64,000 bases of DNA from Diplolepis rosae (GCA_030998225.1 JAPYXD010000677.1:12213501-12277500); one strand, 5' to 3'. Shown: positions 22,387 through 35,159, numbered from the stretch's first letter. The notes: generated by a model from the letters alone, not told the origin. Numbers and translations are program-made.

Positions 22387-23280
22387 GATTTTAAAGAAGA
22401 AATATATTCTTCATTTGATAATTCATATTCATAAAACTGTTCATTAATAATCCGCATGCAAAAATATTTTCTTATAGATAGTAGAAAATGATTTTAGATG
22501 AGCTTAATTAATGTCTTATCAAAATGTAATTTTTCTACTTATTTAAAGAAAAACAGACCTATAGTGAGGTATTTTACTTGAATTTTTTTATTATCACATT
22601 CTTTTAATTTACAAATTTCTTCTCGAAAGTACAAAACTTTAGAAGAATATAGTAGACTTTTCCTTGTTTTCGGTACATCAAGAATTTTTAAATTAAAGGA
22701 AATTAAAGAAATACCTACTTATAAATTTATAAAATTTTCTGATTTGAAAGTTTTTTAAAGTCAGAATTGCAAAGATCATGAGATTTCAATAGTGAAGAAG
22801 TAGAGAAAGCAGCAAATTTTCAAGTAGAAAGAATTATATTTTGAAACAATGGAACATTTAAATAGTAAAATATCTCAAAGAGAGATCGTTCGTAAAGTTT
22901 TTATTTTATTTTCTTATTCATAATTTATGTCTATCAATATTCAAACTAAAATTATCTTCTTTCACGTAGATTTGAATAAAAATAATTGTTTTAGCAATTT
23001 TGGAAGATTTTTTGGCTTCCAAGTTACGTTTTTACATGGAAAGCTTTCTAAATGCCAAGCGCCCTAAATTAGGGATAAAATATTTTTCTTTTTGTAAAAA
23101 TGACTTTAATTTACAAAATTACTGCATTTTAAGAATAAATTATTTTTTATTAGAAATTAGAGAATGTAGTTAGAGAATTTCTTCTAAAAAGGAATTCGGT
23201 CTCTTAGCAAAACAATTAATTTTTGAGGAATAAAAACTTATAAACTTATTGTATTGAATTGCATATTCAATAAGCCTTTC
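22387..23280. other. AT-rich intron, no feature seen
   Basis: Plain intron between S5 and pore exons. No exon, repeat arm or RNA gene recognised. Confidence 0.4.
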
Positions 23281-23284
23281 TTTT

Positions 23285-23450
23285 TTACATCCTCATCGCA
23301 TGAGAAGGTATTGAACTTTTACAACATATTTTATTAGCTACGTAGACTAGAAGTTTAGAATAACCTTAAAACTCTTTTTAACGTAATATTCTATTATATA
23401 TAATTTAATATTTTTAGTTTTTTTCACCCCCCAGAGATAAAGTTGTTCCA
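23285..23450 (+). repeat. Degenerate left end of an ATTCTCATCATG element
   Basis: TACATCCTCATCGCATGAGAAGGTATTG is recognisable as the left end seen at 4147 and 20055, and a CACCCCCCAGAGA stretch later corresponds to GACCCCCTGAGTCAG. The rest is lost or diverged. It lies 200 bp upstream of the pore exon. Confidence 0.45.
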
Positions 23451-23655
23451 GCTTTAAACGAATTTGTGTTCATTAAACTAAAAAATGTGTTTCACCCAGC
23501 CAAAGATGTTTGATTTTGATTCGTTTGAATAAAACAAACTTTTTAATCGCATGCATTTTTCTATTAGATTCAGGATTTAAAAAATTATAAACCAGAAGGA
23601 AATTAGCAATAAATATTAACTTGTAGAGATTTTAAAATCCTTTTTATATGCACAG

Positions 23656-23823
23656 CTTGAAAACTCAGGGGACCCTTTTGAGTTCACGAATCCACAACAG
23701 CTTTCATATTGGACATGCGTCTACTTCCTGATCGTGACGATGTCAACAGTGGGATATGGTGACGTTTATTGCCAGACGGTTCTCGGCCGCACATTCCTAG
23801 TATTTTTTCTACTCGTCGGTTTG
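23656..23823 (+). CDS. slo: slowpoke exon: turret, pore helix, selectivity filter, start of S6
   Basis: One hundred sixty-eight bases (56 codons, frame 0 at both ends). The protein begins L-E-N-S-G-D-P, passes the pore helix [12 protein letters not shown] and the K+ selectivity filter TVGYGD, and ends with [12 protein letters not shown], the first half of S6. The filter is intact. The acceptor is TGCACAG and the donor TTG|GTAAGC. The next residues (A-x-F-A-S) come from one of three alternative exons, so this exon is the common upstream partner of that choice. Confidence 0.97.
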
Positions 23824-23829
23824 GTAAGC

Positions 23830-26140
23830 CTTTTTACTTATTCTTATAGAGGAAAGTTAACAATTCTTCTGAAACATAAATAAAATGCATATGAAACGGT
23901 AACACAGTAGCGCCCTAGGCGTAAAATTATTAAGAAGGCCGGGGCTTGCTCCTAGATATAAACAATGGAAATATAATTCAGGCAGTTCTTTTTTCACTCA
24001 ATAGATTTCCGATAATTTTGACTTTTCGCGCAGGAAACGGTTCTCGGCTTTCTCAAAACTGATCTCTTCTACGACAGAGTGCGAAACGAATATCCCTTTT
24101 CTCCATAAATCAACAATCATTTCTACAAAACTTTATTATAATCTTACATTAAATTTTATTATTTATTCTGCCAAGATGATTTACGTACATTATTTTTTGT
24201 TTCTTTCCTGGAAAAAAATCTTCGCGGCCTACTTTTAACGCGCAATGTTGCTCTCAAAGTAAAATTTTCTTCCTCTGTGCTGCTTTATTCGTTTCGCACA
24301 TTTCACATTGCTATGCGCGTCTGTATTTGCTTCTTTCATGAAAACGTTTCTTAAAGATTATTTTGTCCTCTTGACTCTTTTCTCCTTTTGTGGTGCTTTA
24401 TACGTAATATCTGCTGTATGCCTACGTTCAATGAAAGCAGCGACTACGCGCGCTTGGACATCTATCTAAAATTAGGCTAGAAACATCCTCCGTTAATCTC
24501 ATGAAACTTCTTATAAAAAGAACTATTGAAATTTTGAGAAAAAAGACATTTAAACATTCATTCTTTTACTGAATTTAATGTCTGGCAATAGATTGAAGTT
24601 TGATTTGAAACTGCTGTAAGAATTGGAGTTTATCGGAGGATGCAGATACAATTTTAAACATTTCTTTGTTTGAATGGTGATGCATGGTGTATGCACGATT
24701 ATTACCAATAACAAACCAGTGTGTTGACCCTGTTAATAAATGAGAATTTAAATATTTTAATCCATCATAAATTTGTTTAACAAAGCTAAACTATACTAAT
24801 AACTTTGAAAAATAAAAAAAATCCTTCGAGCAAAATCTGTTATCACCCTTCAAACGAGAGTTTCATTAACTGCAACGTTTTTCCAAGAATTCTAAAAAAA
24901 ATCTATTCAAGGATAATTAGAGAATTTAATTAGTGAAGATTGTGATACTTTGTATGCTTTGAAAAGCGTTGCTCAAATCTGGGTATTAAAACCACTGAAG
25001 ACGTATGAGGACTTAATTCGTTTCTACTACTTGCTCTTGTGTCTAATTTTCAGTCATATGAGCATTTAAGCTTCAAGAAACCTTTTTTATTTCTTAAAGG
25101 GATAGAGATAATTGAAATAATAATAACAAATCTGGAGTTTGTTTACCTGAAAAACTTAAATTTATTTATTAACTTTTTGAATATCATAATTTTGATTCAA
25201 GATCAAAATATAAAAATTTGATGGAATAGTTTATTCTGGATGTGACGAATTAGGTCTTTATGCTTAGTATTAAAAAAGGCCAACTTAAGTCACCGATAAG
25301 CTTCACCTTATTTTACATTAATGAACCGACGTATACCTACTGTATATTGTTTCCCTCTTCCTTGAATCGTGTGTAATGAAATCTCGATTAACGGTCGCGT
25401 CACTATAGGATTTGAAGGTCTCACCTTAATTGTTTCAGAAAACATTTTATGAAAAATATGAAAAATCGCAAGACCTTCCCTAAAACGGAGATGAATCGGA
25501 AGGTTTCGATCTTTTTAGCGATACTGGCTACCTTTGCCTTATGCCTATACTTCTACGGTCGTCTGTTGGAATTTATCGTGGTCACTTCGTATTCCTATTG
25601 CATAGCGATTTCAGAAAACCCTTTTCTGTCAAAAAAGTAGTTTACAAAATTCATTGTCCTTAATTTATTGAAAAATGTTGTAGGATCACAGAACAAATTT
25701 GTAATTTTCAATTTTTTTCCTTAAAAGGTTGCAAAAATTAGATAAGTTGCAAACTCGAAGGTGTCGAGTCAATTTACATGTTAAGCTCGAATCGGTTTTA
25801 ACTTGCGCAACTTGTATGACTCGCAAAACTTGATTAACTCGGCTAACTTGTATAATTCGATCGATTTTACAACATAAAATTAAAATATTAAACTCAATTT
25901 ATATTTGATCTTGTTTACTTTCTATTTTCATTATTTTATCAGTATTACAAATATTAAATCAATTATTAATTATTATTATTATTATATGGTCATTTGACTT
26001 TTATTCGTTAGGATTATTTGATTAATTATCGTTTGAAATTCGTTGGGGCTAAATGAAACAAAGATTGAAATATTAAATCTGTCATATTAATATAAATTTA
26101 AAGATTAAGCACTAAATTTTTTAATATTTGAATTATTCAA
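23830..26140. other. Intron, no strong feature
   Basis: Mostly plain intron. An open frame at 25449-25640 contains a hydrophobic stretch (IFLAILATFALCLYFYG), but it has no splice context fitting slo and no recognisable family. A CAG-preceded stretch near 24030 (GAAACGGTTCTCGGC) repeats a few residues' worth of the pore exon's wording by chance only. Confidence 0.35.
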
Positions 26141-26149
26141 ATTTAACTG

Positions 26150-26398
26150 ACGCATCAGTTGATTTTAATTGCTTTTCTAAGTAGAAAGATACTGAAATTT
26201 CAGGTTAAAAAATTTAGAATGACATTGATTTGCATAAAACTTTAGTTAATCCAAACTGGTAATTAATTTTTTTTAAATTTACTTAAAACTAAGTGAATTT
26301 TCTCAAATTTATTTTAATTCTGCGAAACATATAACTAAATAAAACTTCAAAAACAGTTTTGTAAAATTAAGGCAACAATTTCTAACAGCGTACTTTCA
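26150..26398 (+). repeat. Right end of a CACTGTTAGAAAT-type element
   Basis: Ends CAATTTCTAACAGCG, the inverse of the ends at 2968 and 18130, and contains TTGCATAAAACTTTAGTTA as at 22212-22230. The left part is not recognisable; a fragment. Confidence 0.45.
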
Positions 26399-26399
26399 A

Positions 26400-27860
26400 T
26401 GAGTTTTTACTACTTGTCCCTACTGAGTATTAATTTTGATTTTTTGAAATATGAATCTTTTAAATTAGAGTTTGTTAATTCAACACACTGAATCATTCCA
26501 ATTTTTCAGTGTTCTATTTTCTGAATTAAAAAATCATCCACTAAAACCACTTCGATAATTTTGACCATTTTTTAAATTGTTAATTGCAGAAAATTTAATT
26601 GAATATAAGTTATGTGATTTTATTCTATATAGAAAGTTTCTCATCTGTCAGTTTTCCAATTCTAAAATCCATATTGCATGAAATTTTCCTAATAAAGAAA
26701 ACATAGAAAATACATAAACGAGTTGAAAAACGATTCGATAAAATGAAACTGCTCGGCAACGTCACTTACAATCACCTGGCGTTGCTCCAGGACGAATCGA
26801 ATACGTTAGTAAAAATACTCAAGGGGCAAAGAGGGAAATTGCTATTGGGAGGATATTTCTATGGAATACGGAATATGAAATGCCACTAGGATCCTGAACG
26901 ACCTATATCGTACTCGTGCATATACCTACACGCCTCACTTATTCATAAACGATCACTATGGTTCACACTATTAGTGACATATCGATTTGGTACCTTTCTT
27001 ATTTTCATGTTTTTTTGTTCTATTGGTAAAATACGACGGTAAACATATTTTCTAAATTGTGCCTATACAATTTTTTTGAAGTAACATGAATATGCTAGAT
27101 GGTAATTAAATAATAAATTAAACTTTAAACTTATTAATCTACCAAGTCATCGCTTAGTGAATAATAATAATAATATATCTGGATTTTTTTTATTAACGAA
27201 CATTGATTTGATTTCGCTTATTCAAGGTATAAATATCTGAGATCTCCGGTACAAAATATTTTGAGACCTTATACTTATTTAAAATGATCTATGAAGTGGT
27301 ACGAAATGTAAATAACCGAATCGAGAATCAATAAAATAATAATGAAGATGAAAGGACAATAAATTTGATTTCATAAATACTTTGGAAAATAAATCTGAAT
27401 AGAACTTCAGTCAATTTGGAAATATTAATCACTGAACTGCAAAGCTTTGTGTTTATTTATACAGTATTTTGTTTGTTTATAAATTTTCCTACTGTTTCGG
27501 TAATTTCGTAAAATAAGATTAAAGTCTTTGAGGGATTTGGTTTATTGTCTTAAATCATTTACTTAATTTCTATTGGTTTTGGCATGAGTCTATTTGAAGT
27601 TATGGTCTTCGATTAAGATTATTGAAGTTATTTTCACGATCGTTAAATATAAAAACTTCCGGTCAATTAAAACAGTTTTGAAATATATCAAACTATACCT
27701 TCTTCAGAAAGCTAGACAGTTATTTACATAAAATATTTCACTTTCCCTAATTCCACTTTTATCAAATTGGACATTTTGCAAAAAATACTTTTCTTTGGCG
27801 CAAATTATATTAAAAACGCAAAGTTTAATAAAAAATTTTAATTTCTGTAATGTTTTCGTA
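26400..27860. other. AT-rich intron
   Basis: No exon seen. A stretch at about 27570-27680 (GGTTTTGGCATGAGTC, CTTCGATTAAGATTATT) is a diverged relative of the arm at 3805-3903. A GC-richer patch around 26755-26960 is single copy and without recognisable features. Confidence 0.35.
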
Positions 27861-27869
27861 TAATTTAAA

Positions 27870-28118
27870 TGGGGATATGTATTACCGATTCGATTCCTAT
27901 CTTAGTCCCATTTTTTGGACTTTGAACTCATTTTTATCCGAAATGAGACATTAACTTAACAATATGTGTAAATTATAAACATTTAGGAGCAGAAAAACTT
28001 TCTTCATTACTTTTTATTTAGTTTCACAAATTTTTGAATTGATATCTCATTTTGCTTGGGCATGTGTTTACATGTAAATAATATCGATAAGGTAGGAATC
28101 GATAAGTAATACACGGCC
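27870..28118. mobile_element. TTAA foldback, 'cgattcctatc' family, worn left end
   Basis: The right end ...GGTAGGAATCGATAAGTAATACACGGCC-TTAA mirrors a left end GATATGTATTACCGATTCGATTCC. Middle arms (GAACTCATTTTTATCCGAAATGAGA and inverse-like sequence) complete a foldback of about 250 bp. The left TTAA is mutated. Family relatives occur at 37864, 44737, 56731 and 62983. Confidence 0.55.
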
Positions 28119-28389
28119 TTAAGTATAGTTTATTTTTTTTATATAATTGCAATAATTTTATATGTAATATACAGAGTTAGAGTTGTTAGCTGAGAATATT
28201 CTTGAGAATGTTCTCTGCCAAGTTTGTTCTCGAGAATTTTAGAGAATTTACTCCTAAGCATCTTACGTTTCTCGAACTTTTCCACCATCTTTTTTTCTGG
28301 TCACTAAGAACAATTCGTGACATAAAGTTTGATTATTTTGTGTTATGTAACATGACCCCGTTGGTCCATTGCTTTAAAAAAAATTTTAC

Positions 28390-28480
28390 ATTTAAGGCCG
28401 TGGCCAAACTTGTCATGTGACTAGATTCCTACATTGCCGGCATTTCAGTTTGTGTAATCCAATTTCTATAAAAAATAAGG
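28390..28480 (+). repeat. Solo left arm of the 'ccaacctggtcacgtgac' TTAA family
   Basis: TTAA-GGCCGTGGCCAAACTTGTC, then GTGACTAGATTCCTACATTGCCGGCATTTCAGTTTGTGTAA, matches the first ~85 bp of the full copies. It stops abruptly at about 28478, and 35 bases later a full copy begins. Confidence 0.6.
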
Positions 28481-28514
28481 TAGGTTTCTAAATGATTTTA
28501 ATTTTTACAATTTT

Positions 28515-28879
28515 TTAAAGCCATAGATCAACCTGGTCACGTGACTAGATTCCTACTTTACCGGCATTTCTGTTTGTGTAACCCCATTTATATAAAAAAT
28601 AAGAAATGTAACTGAAAATTTGTGGAATTAAATAAAATACATTAATATTAGTCTGTCTGGTCATAAATGTTTATAATTATGAAAAGGAATGTCCTAGAAA
28701 AAAAGACATTTTATAATTATAAACAATCATGACCAGACACATTTGCCTTAGTGCACTTTATTTACCCTCACAAATTTTCAACTTTCAAACTCATGGTTTA
28801 CAGAAATGGGGTTGCGTAATTCGAAAATGCTGGTAAGGTAGGAATCTATTCACGTTATTCGGTTGGTCCATGACCTTAA
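28515..28879. mobile_element. TTAA foldback, 'ccaacctggtcacgtgac' family
   Basis: Between TTAA 28515-28518 and 28876-28879, with the full palindromic architecture. The 35 bases before it (28480-28514, TTCTAAATGATTTTAA...) are the reverse complement of the flank after 13342. The shared unit is therefore larger than the foldback alone, or this is an ancient duplication. Confidence 0.75.
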
Positions 28880-29265
28880 GGAAGAATTTGATAAATAATC
28901 TAAAAAAAGTTAGTCAAAGTGACTATTTCTTCAGTTTTTTTCATTTAGAATACCTTTTTGTCAAGTTTTTTTTAGTGAAAGTGTGGAAAATTTTATTTCG
29001 AATAATATTGAGTCATTAAAAATTTGAATCAGATAAATATTATAGATTTTTTATGGTCGGAATCAATAAAAGAAAATTACAAATGGAGAAAACAAGGAAA
29101 GAGACGGTTAGTCTTACTCTTTTTAAAACTCTGTCCAATTCTTTCTAAAAAAAAATATCTTTTTGAATATCTTTGTGAATATATACAAAGAACAAAAAGA
29201 AAAATTTAGCAGGTACCTCTTATGATAAAAAAAATGAGTGACTATTGGATGCAATACTTTTTTCG

Positions 29266-29596
29266 TCAAGGCCATGTCTTACTTATCCGATCCCTACCTT
29301 ACCGACACCTTTTTTCGCCTTTCTATATTAATTGAGATATCGAGTTTAAACTTCAAGTAATTAAATGGAAAGCATTAAGGAACGTTTCTCTGCTTCTAAA
29401 TTTTTATAATTATAAAAAGAAATTTTCTTTCATAATTATAAAAATTTAGTATAAATTTTGACTCGATAAACGTTCTTTACTGCTTTTTAATTAAATACTC
29501 AAAGTTTTAACTCACTATCTCAATTCATGTGGAAATGTGAAGGGTGAAAAAAAGTGTCGGTAAGGTAGGGATCGTATAAGTAAGACTTGGCCTTAA
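29266..29596. mobile_element. TTAA foldback, 'cttatccgatccctacc' family
   Basis: Left flank TCAA (mutated TTAA) 29266-29269, right TTAA 29593-29596. The ends are GGCCATGTCTTACTTATCC and the inverse GGCCAAGTCTTACTTATACG. The inner arms contain GATATCGAGT/CTCACTATC, GAACGTTTCTCTGC and a central TTTATAATTATAAAAA pair. Relatives start at 39085, 45084 and 45775. Confidence 0.75.
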
Positions 29597-29936
29597 GGCC
29601 CATGAATCAATCAGTACAACTGACTAAATCAATAAAATCAGTTGAATCAGTTTCCCCAAAGATTTTTCCAAAATAATAAATTTGTTTACCTATTTAGCAC
29701 ATATTAAAGGACATATTAGCAGATTGCTGTAGATTTCAATTAGTTCTAAACAATCAAAAAAAAAAGTTCCTGTTTTACTGACACGAAAATTTTTTTAATT
29801 GTTAAAAACTAATGAAAGTCTACAGCCTAAAAGTTTCCTAAAGTTTCAGCTAAAAAAAGTAATTATTGTGGAAAAATCTCAGGGAAAATGGATTTTATTG
29901 ATTTAATCAGCTATACTGGTTGATTCATGGCCTTAA
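29593..29936. mobile_element. TTAA foldback, 'gactaaatcaataaaatcag' family, intact
   Basis: Shares TTAA 29593-29596 with the previous element and ends at TTAA 29933-29936. Ends GGCCCATGAATCAATCAG and CTGGTTGATTCATGGCC. Arms also pair over CTGTAGATTTCAATTAGTTC and GAAAGTCTACAG. It is the uninterrupted model for the split copy at 18299-22173. Confidence 0.75.
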
Positions 29937-30635
29937 AAAGTATTGGATCCAATATTAAACAATACTTTTTTTCATGAGAGATGCTAAAAATAAATTTCTA
30001 AAACCAATAAAAATGAACATTGTATTTTGAATTTTTGTTTCCTGTAACAATAAAAAATATTATAAACATGGATAATTAATTACTACAAAACGAGAAATAT
30101 TTCTGAATCTATATTTTCTAAGTTCTCGACTAATTCTCTTCATTGAGAATATTTTCGAAAACGTTCTTGAAGAAATTCTCGAAAATTTAAAAAATTTATA
30201 TGGAGTGTATTAGGTGGAAATAGGGAAATGGATACTCATAGGCCGTATTTTCGGGATTTTAGTGACAAGTTGGTATCTGTGCGAGCTTATGATCTTGATT
30301 GTATGTCCTGTCTGTGTTCTGCGTATGCTCAAACGCTGCTGAAGTCACTGCAATTTTTAACGATCTATTGCCGCTTGCCTATCTTATTTTTCAAAGTTCG
30401 TTCTATTTACGACACTTTGTCGTCTTCTCGAGTTTTCTTCTGGTCTCCTTATTAATAACATAAGCGAAGGGAAGTGACTGACATTGTTACCGAAATTTCA
30501 ATAAATGTGCCCCTCTCATTAAATATTCGGACAACGCAAAGGAATTATTATTTGTCAGATATATTGAACTTTATACTTAAAAACATTAAAATCTATTCCA
30601 ATTCGAAAGAAAATACATTTTTATGAATCTTATTG

Positions 30636-30869
30636 CACCCAGAAAAAATATTTAGTTAATCCAATCGAAATTTAGTGGAATGAAACAATTAATTTGTTTA
30701 TTATACGGATAACCGAATTTTTGGTTAATTCAACTAAACAATTAGTTTAATGCAACCAAGGATGGTTTTTTCGGATGAGATTTGGTTAAATTAAAAAATA
30801 TAGCTTAACCAAAAATCTTGTTTCATTTAACAAAACGGTTTGTTCAAATCAAGTACTGTTTTATGGGTG
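30636..30869. mobile_element. CACCCAGAAAAAAT foldback ('ggttaatcc' family)
   Basis: A 234-bp AT-rich foldback from CACCCAGAAAAAATATTTAG to TACTGTTTTATGGGTG. The interior repeats TTTGGTTAA and TTAACCAAA units. A relative is split at 61511-62098, and similar wording occurs at 3600-3680. Confidence 0.55.
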
Positions 30870-32105
30870 TGGTGATATTTTGTGTATATTCTATAATCCA
30901 ACGGGATTTGTGTATTTATTACAATTCATTTTTGTTACTTTTTTATATAAATGTGTCTTACTTTAGATGACAAACCATGACAAAAAACGTGCGACGTTAA
31001 AATTATGTTATACTCTTCGTTAATTCGTGTGACATATTCTCGTTTTATACTTCTAGTTGAACACAAACACGGATAATTCTCAACTTTATTACTTCCTTTT
31101 ATTTTAGGCATGGAGTAGAATTTAGCATCTCTATATAGAATTTCTATTTCTCTCTTTCCTCAATTCTCATTTTTCCTTTTCTCAAAATGTGAAATTCTAT
31201 ACTTTCCAGCAATAAATCATTTGAAATTGTAATATGAAAATCAGGAAAAAATGATATTCAAGTGTTGAATGTTATCAATTTATTTGATGCTGTATTTTTC
31301 AAATTACTTTTAGTTGATTTAAAGTTAGTTGGTTTAAACTTCTTTTAACTATATTTTATACTATAGCTCTTTTATTAGCTTGAAATTCGCATTGTCTTTG
31401 CTTAAAATTAGTATTATATCAATGAACTCTCCTTCAAGCAAGCAAGAAGTAGGGGCCTTCCTTTAATTGAAAAATCATTCATATTTCAATAAGATAAAAA
31501 AATAAATTCATCTCCATCATAGTATATTATTGAATGAGCCGAAGGATTTTCATAAATGCACTTAATTTTTCCATCCACTAGGTCTAAAACAACTAAAAAG
31601 TATTACGTAGATTTAACGACTATTTTGTAGGATTAAATTTAATCAATTATAGAAAATAATCATTTCAATAATATTTAGAATTTACCCCTACTACTTGTAC
31701 CTTTGAGCAATGCTTTTTTGCTTTTGTGACATCTTAGTCTCTTGTAAAATTCCCTTTCAGTAGAACTGCAATTCAATTTAGATATAGTTTATACACAATT
31801 ATTAACGCTAGATGAACCGTGAAAAATGCCTGTTAATTCATTATTAGTAAATAGGTTAATTTCGTAAGTGCTAAAATTGAAAAGACAGTTATAATTCATT
31901 TGTCTCTTACTGGAAATTGAATTATTTTCTATATTATTATCTATGAATATTTAATATTATTAAATAGAATTTTATTATCTCAGAAGCATCTTTTAATACT
32001 TCGAAAATTGATTTTAATATAAACGATACTTGATAGCATAAAGATCTTAGAAATACAAAACGAAAAGTATTTTCTGAAATGTTTCTAAACTCAATACTTT
32101 TTGAA
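30870..32105. other. AT-rich intron, no feature seen
   Basis: No exon, RNA gene or repeat arm recognised. Confidence 0.4.
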
Positions 32106-32110
32106 ATATC

Positions 32111-32218
32111 GAGGATTAAAGTTGTATTATTAAGGTAGCTTTAAAGCGTACGTGAGGCGTCAAGTCAATGTGTGCGCTTCGAGCGCCAGGCTGGGTTCAA
32201 ATTCCAACTTTAATCCTC
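32111..32218 (+). ncRNA. tRNA-like sequence with a 14-bp perfect terminal stem
   Basis: GAGGATTAAAGTTG (32111-32124) is the exact reverse complement of CAACTTTAATCCTC (32205-32218), a 14-bp stem. Inside are TAAGGTAGCTTTAAAGCG (A-box-like), the hairpin GCGC-TTCGA-GCGC near 32174, and GGTTCAAATTCC (32194-32205), close to a pol III B box / T-arm. The stem is twice the length of a tRNA acceptor and the cloverleaf is imperfect. This may be a tRNA-derived SINE remnant or a tRNA-like RNA rather than a working tRNA; I cannot assign an anticodon. It lies 400 bp upstream of the first alternative slo exon. Confidence 0.35.
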
Positions 32219-32618
32219 TCTATCTCATATCCTAGTCAGCTTAGAAAATTTTCGTAAAGGACTTTTTATTTTCGTTTTTCAAATTCTATCATCCTACTAA
32301 CTTTTGATCATATATTTTTCAAAACAATCAAACATTAACTTCAAAATTATTAAAAATTACCAAGTTACTGGCATTTTTCATTTAGTTAGTATTTTTCCTG
32401 TAGAGAAGAAAGAACCCACTAAGGTATTGCAATTTTTCAATTGCAAATAACGATTGAAAAATGTAAAAATGTTTTAAAAGAATGTAACTTGTGTAACTTT
32501 GTTCCTATGCGAAGAGAAATCCTGTAACAAATTGATTAGTGAACTGCACGCGTAGTCGATCCAGTTAATTAGTGAAGATAGTAGCTTAGACTTCTCCAGT
32601 TATGATTTCTATTTGCAG

Positions 32619-32710
32619 GCAATTTTTGCTAGTAGCATACCCGAGATAATAGAGCTCGTAGGCAGTAGGTCCAAGTACAGCGGCGAATACAAGCGGGAAC
32701 ACGGAAAGAG
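32619..32710 (+). CDS. slo: slowpoke alternative exon 1 of 3: S6 end and RCK1 linker
   Basis: Ninety-two bases encode A-I-F-A-S-S-I-P-E-I-I-E-L-V-G-S-R-S-K-Y, then S-G-E-Y-K-R-E-H-G-K and two bases of an arginine codon completed by the exon at 57102. The segment is the cytosolic end of S6 (gate) and the linker to the RCK1 domain. It keeps both acidic residues of P-E-I-I-E, which line the inner mouth in BK channels. It has the best acceptor of the three (ATTTGCAG, with T-rich sequence before it) and donor GAG|GTATTA. Sister exons are at 38267 and 46919. Insect slo is known to have alternative exons at this site. Confidence 0.93.
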
Positions 32711-32714
32711 GTAT

Positions 32715-35155
32715 TATTACGTTAAATCCACTCATCAATCGTGTCTGTCTATTAATTCTATCCTCCGTGTATATGGCTATTTAACTTTCCATCGACACCC
32801 AGAGAGAATATCAACTTGATTTATTTCTAATCAACGCTGCTGTTTATTTTCTCAAAGTAAATTTTACGTCTGAGAGAGGAACGTTTTAAGATAAATGATT
32901 AGCGTATGATTTAAACAGATTGATCTTGTGGATCATTTCAAATAAACATACTCTCTTAGAATGAAATTTGTTTTCATTGATAAAAACACTACTGCGAATA
33001 AATCTTTATTTTTTTCTTTGGGTGTTTTTAGGGATAATTACATACTCTGGAAAATATACACACAAACACATTTCATAAAGCTTCTTGCTAATAATTCGCT
33101 ATATGTGGACCCTAAATAAAAATGGCACAGATGGATGTTTCGGATTTGTGTTATTTCACAATCAGCCTGACAAGAATTAAGGAGTCGGGAAAAAGATCTA
33201 GATTTTCATGATTAACGAATGTCAGATTATTCTTTATTGACGCTGCACTTTTTTAAGCATTCTAAATGGTCATAAAATCATTCAAGCTCGGCAATTAAAT
33301 ATCTTATATTTTTGACTTTTTTACAATTTTTGGTAACGTAGAAATAATTTTTTCTTCGACAATTTTTTTCTGAAGTGAATTATTTTCTGTCTCAGACTTA
33401 TGTGTCCTATAAGTATATGTTTATAATTGATTTAGATAGTAATTGAAACCATTTTTTTTCGAGAATGTAATACTTTTATAATTCTTTATGTGAAATTCAA
33501 TTAAATGTTCATTAACTGCAAGCTTGGGATCTAATAAAGTAAGAAATATTGAATAACATTTATTGTACTTGATAATTATTTTTGAAGAATTTATAAAATT
33601 TTGAACAAGGATATGTAAGGAAACTGTACGATGAAACTAACTACAACCAACTATGCTTTGTAAGTTCTTGCATGAAGGCTCTTCATTCAGATAATTTTAT
33701 TCGTCTCTTAAAAATAAAAATCTGTGCATTCTCATTGGCATGCAGTACTAAAGTAAATAATATCTTCTCTACTGTGACCTTTTAAATTATATTAATTAAA
33801 CTCTTTTTATCTTTTTTCTATTTTGCATGTATGTACTAGAATTAATTAAAAAATTATAATTATAGATATTATAGAACTAGGTCACCTACTGAAGATCTAG
33901 AAAATTAATTTAAAATTGAATTTCTACTGATGAAAATATAAGATTATCGAAATAATGATCCTATTCTAGTTGTTAAATTTATTATTAAAAATTCTATGGA
34001 GGTAAAAAATCAACTTTTTAAATAGTGTTAAATTCATTTTTCTCAATCATTACTTTAGTAAATTGCAACTTTAGGTCGGAAAATTATTTAAAAAACTCAA
34101 ATTTCATTATTGTCACTATCAATTTTAATTAGTTTCACAGCAATATCTATATGTGATTATGATACTAATTTTACACCTGTCAAACCATCTTTCTTTTACG
34201 AATGACCAATTTAGTCTGCTACCCCGAACACTCATCTACAAACTTTACATAAATTGGGAAAAGGTATAAAAAATCTTACTCCAAAAATTCCTCTGCTGCC
34301 TCAAGTTTGAATTTTTAATATTTACCTGTTTAAATAATTTTTTATGTTATTAACAGTTACTAATTATTAACAGAACTAACAAATAATTCTATTTAAAAAA
34401 TCTATCCATGTGACACAAATTTTACAGTCGAGGTACGACGACGAATGTGGTTCATTAATGATTTTTTATAATAAATATGTTAGACCCCATAATGTAAAAT
34501 ACTTTGAGAATTCCAAAGCTGAGAAAATCTACTTTTTAAATAAACAGCATAATTCTATAAAATTAATTTCATTATATCAATCTATATTAGATTTATTAAA
34601 ATTATACACTTTAAGATTTAAAGAATTTCTTTGCAGTTCTACCTTTTGTTTTGACACAGTTTTTGAAACATGAAACTAAAAAGGAGAGAGCGTTATCCTT
34701 CGCAAACAATGTGATGATATACTCGAAGAAAACTTCTGGAGACGGAATCTTATAAAATATAAGATTCTTCAGAGTTGCAATCGAACTCTACATCATATTT
34801 GTCGAACTTGTTTCAAATTTATATTCATATATTCAAGACATTGCAATTTCTCATACAAACATGAAATTCAAAACAGTTTTTTAAAACAACCTTTGTGAAA
34901 GAAATTCACAAATTCATAATTTTTCAGTCTTTATAAATATAAAGCTTCTTATTCAAATAATTTATTATGCTTTATTCTACTCCTTATTTATTAAAATTCG
35001 AGCGAATATAATAGGAAGTGTCGAAAAGTAAAAAAGATTTGATTTAAAATACTATATTAAACTACAAAAAACATTTAAATGCTAAACGTATTATTTCACG
35101 AACAAATTTTTATGTACTTTCATATCAATATCAAGTGAGACTTTTTTTCATTCAA
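32715..35155. other. AT-rich intron, no feature seen
   Basis: Plain intron between the first alternative exon and the 35160 foldback. Several short open frames have no recognisable features. Confidence 0.4.
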
Positions 35156-35159
35156 TTAG

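Noticed and set aside
25449..25640. 63-codon frame with a hydrophobic segment, considered as an extra slo exon
   Set aside because: The sequence does not match any BK segment and the frame has no AG/GT pair with the needed phase.
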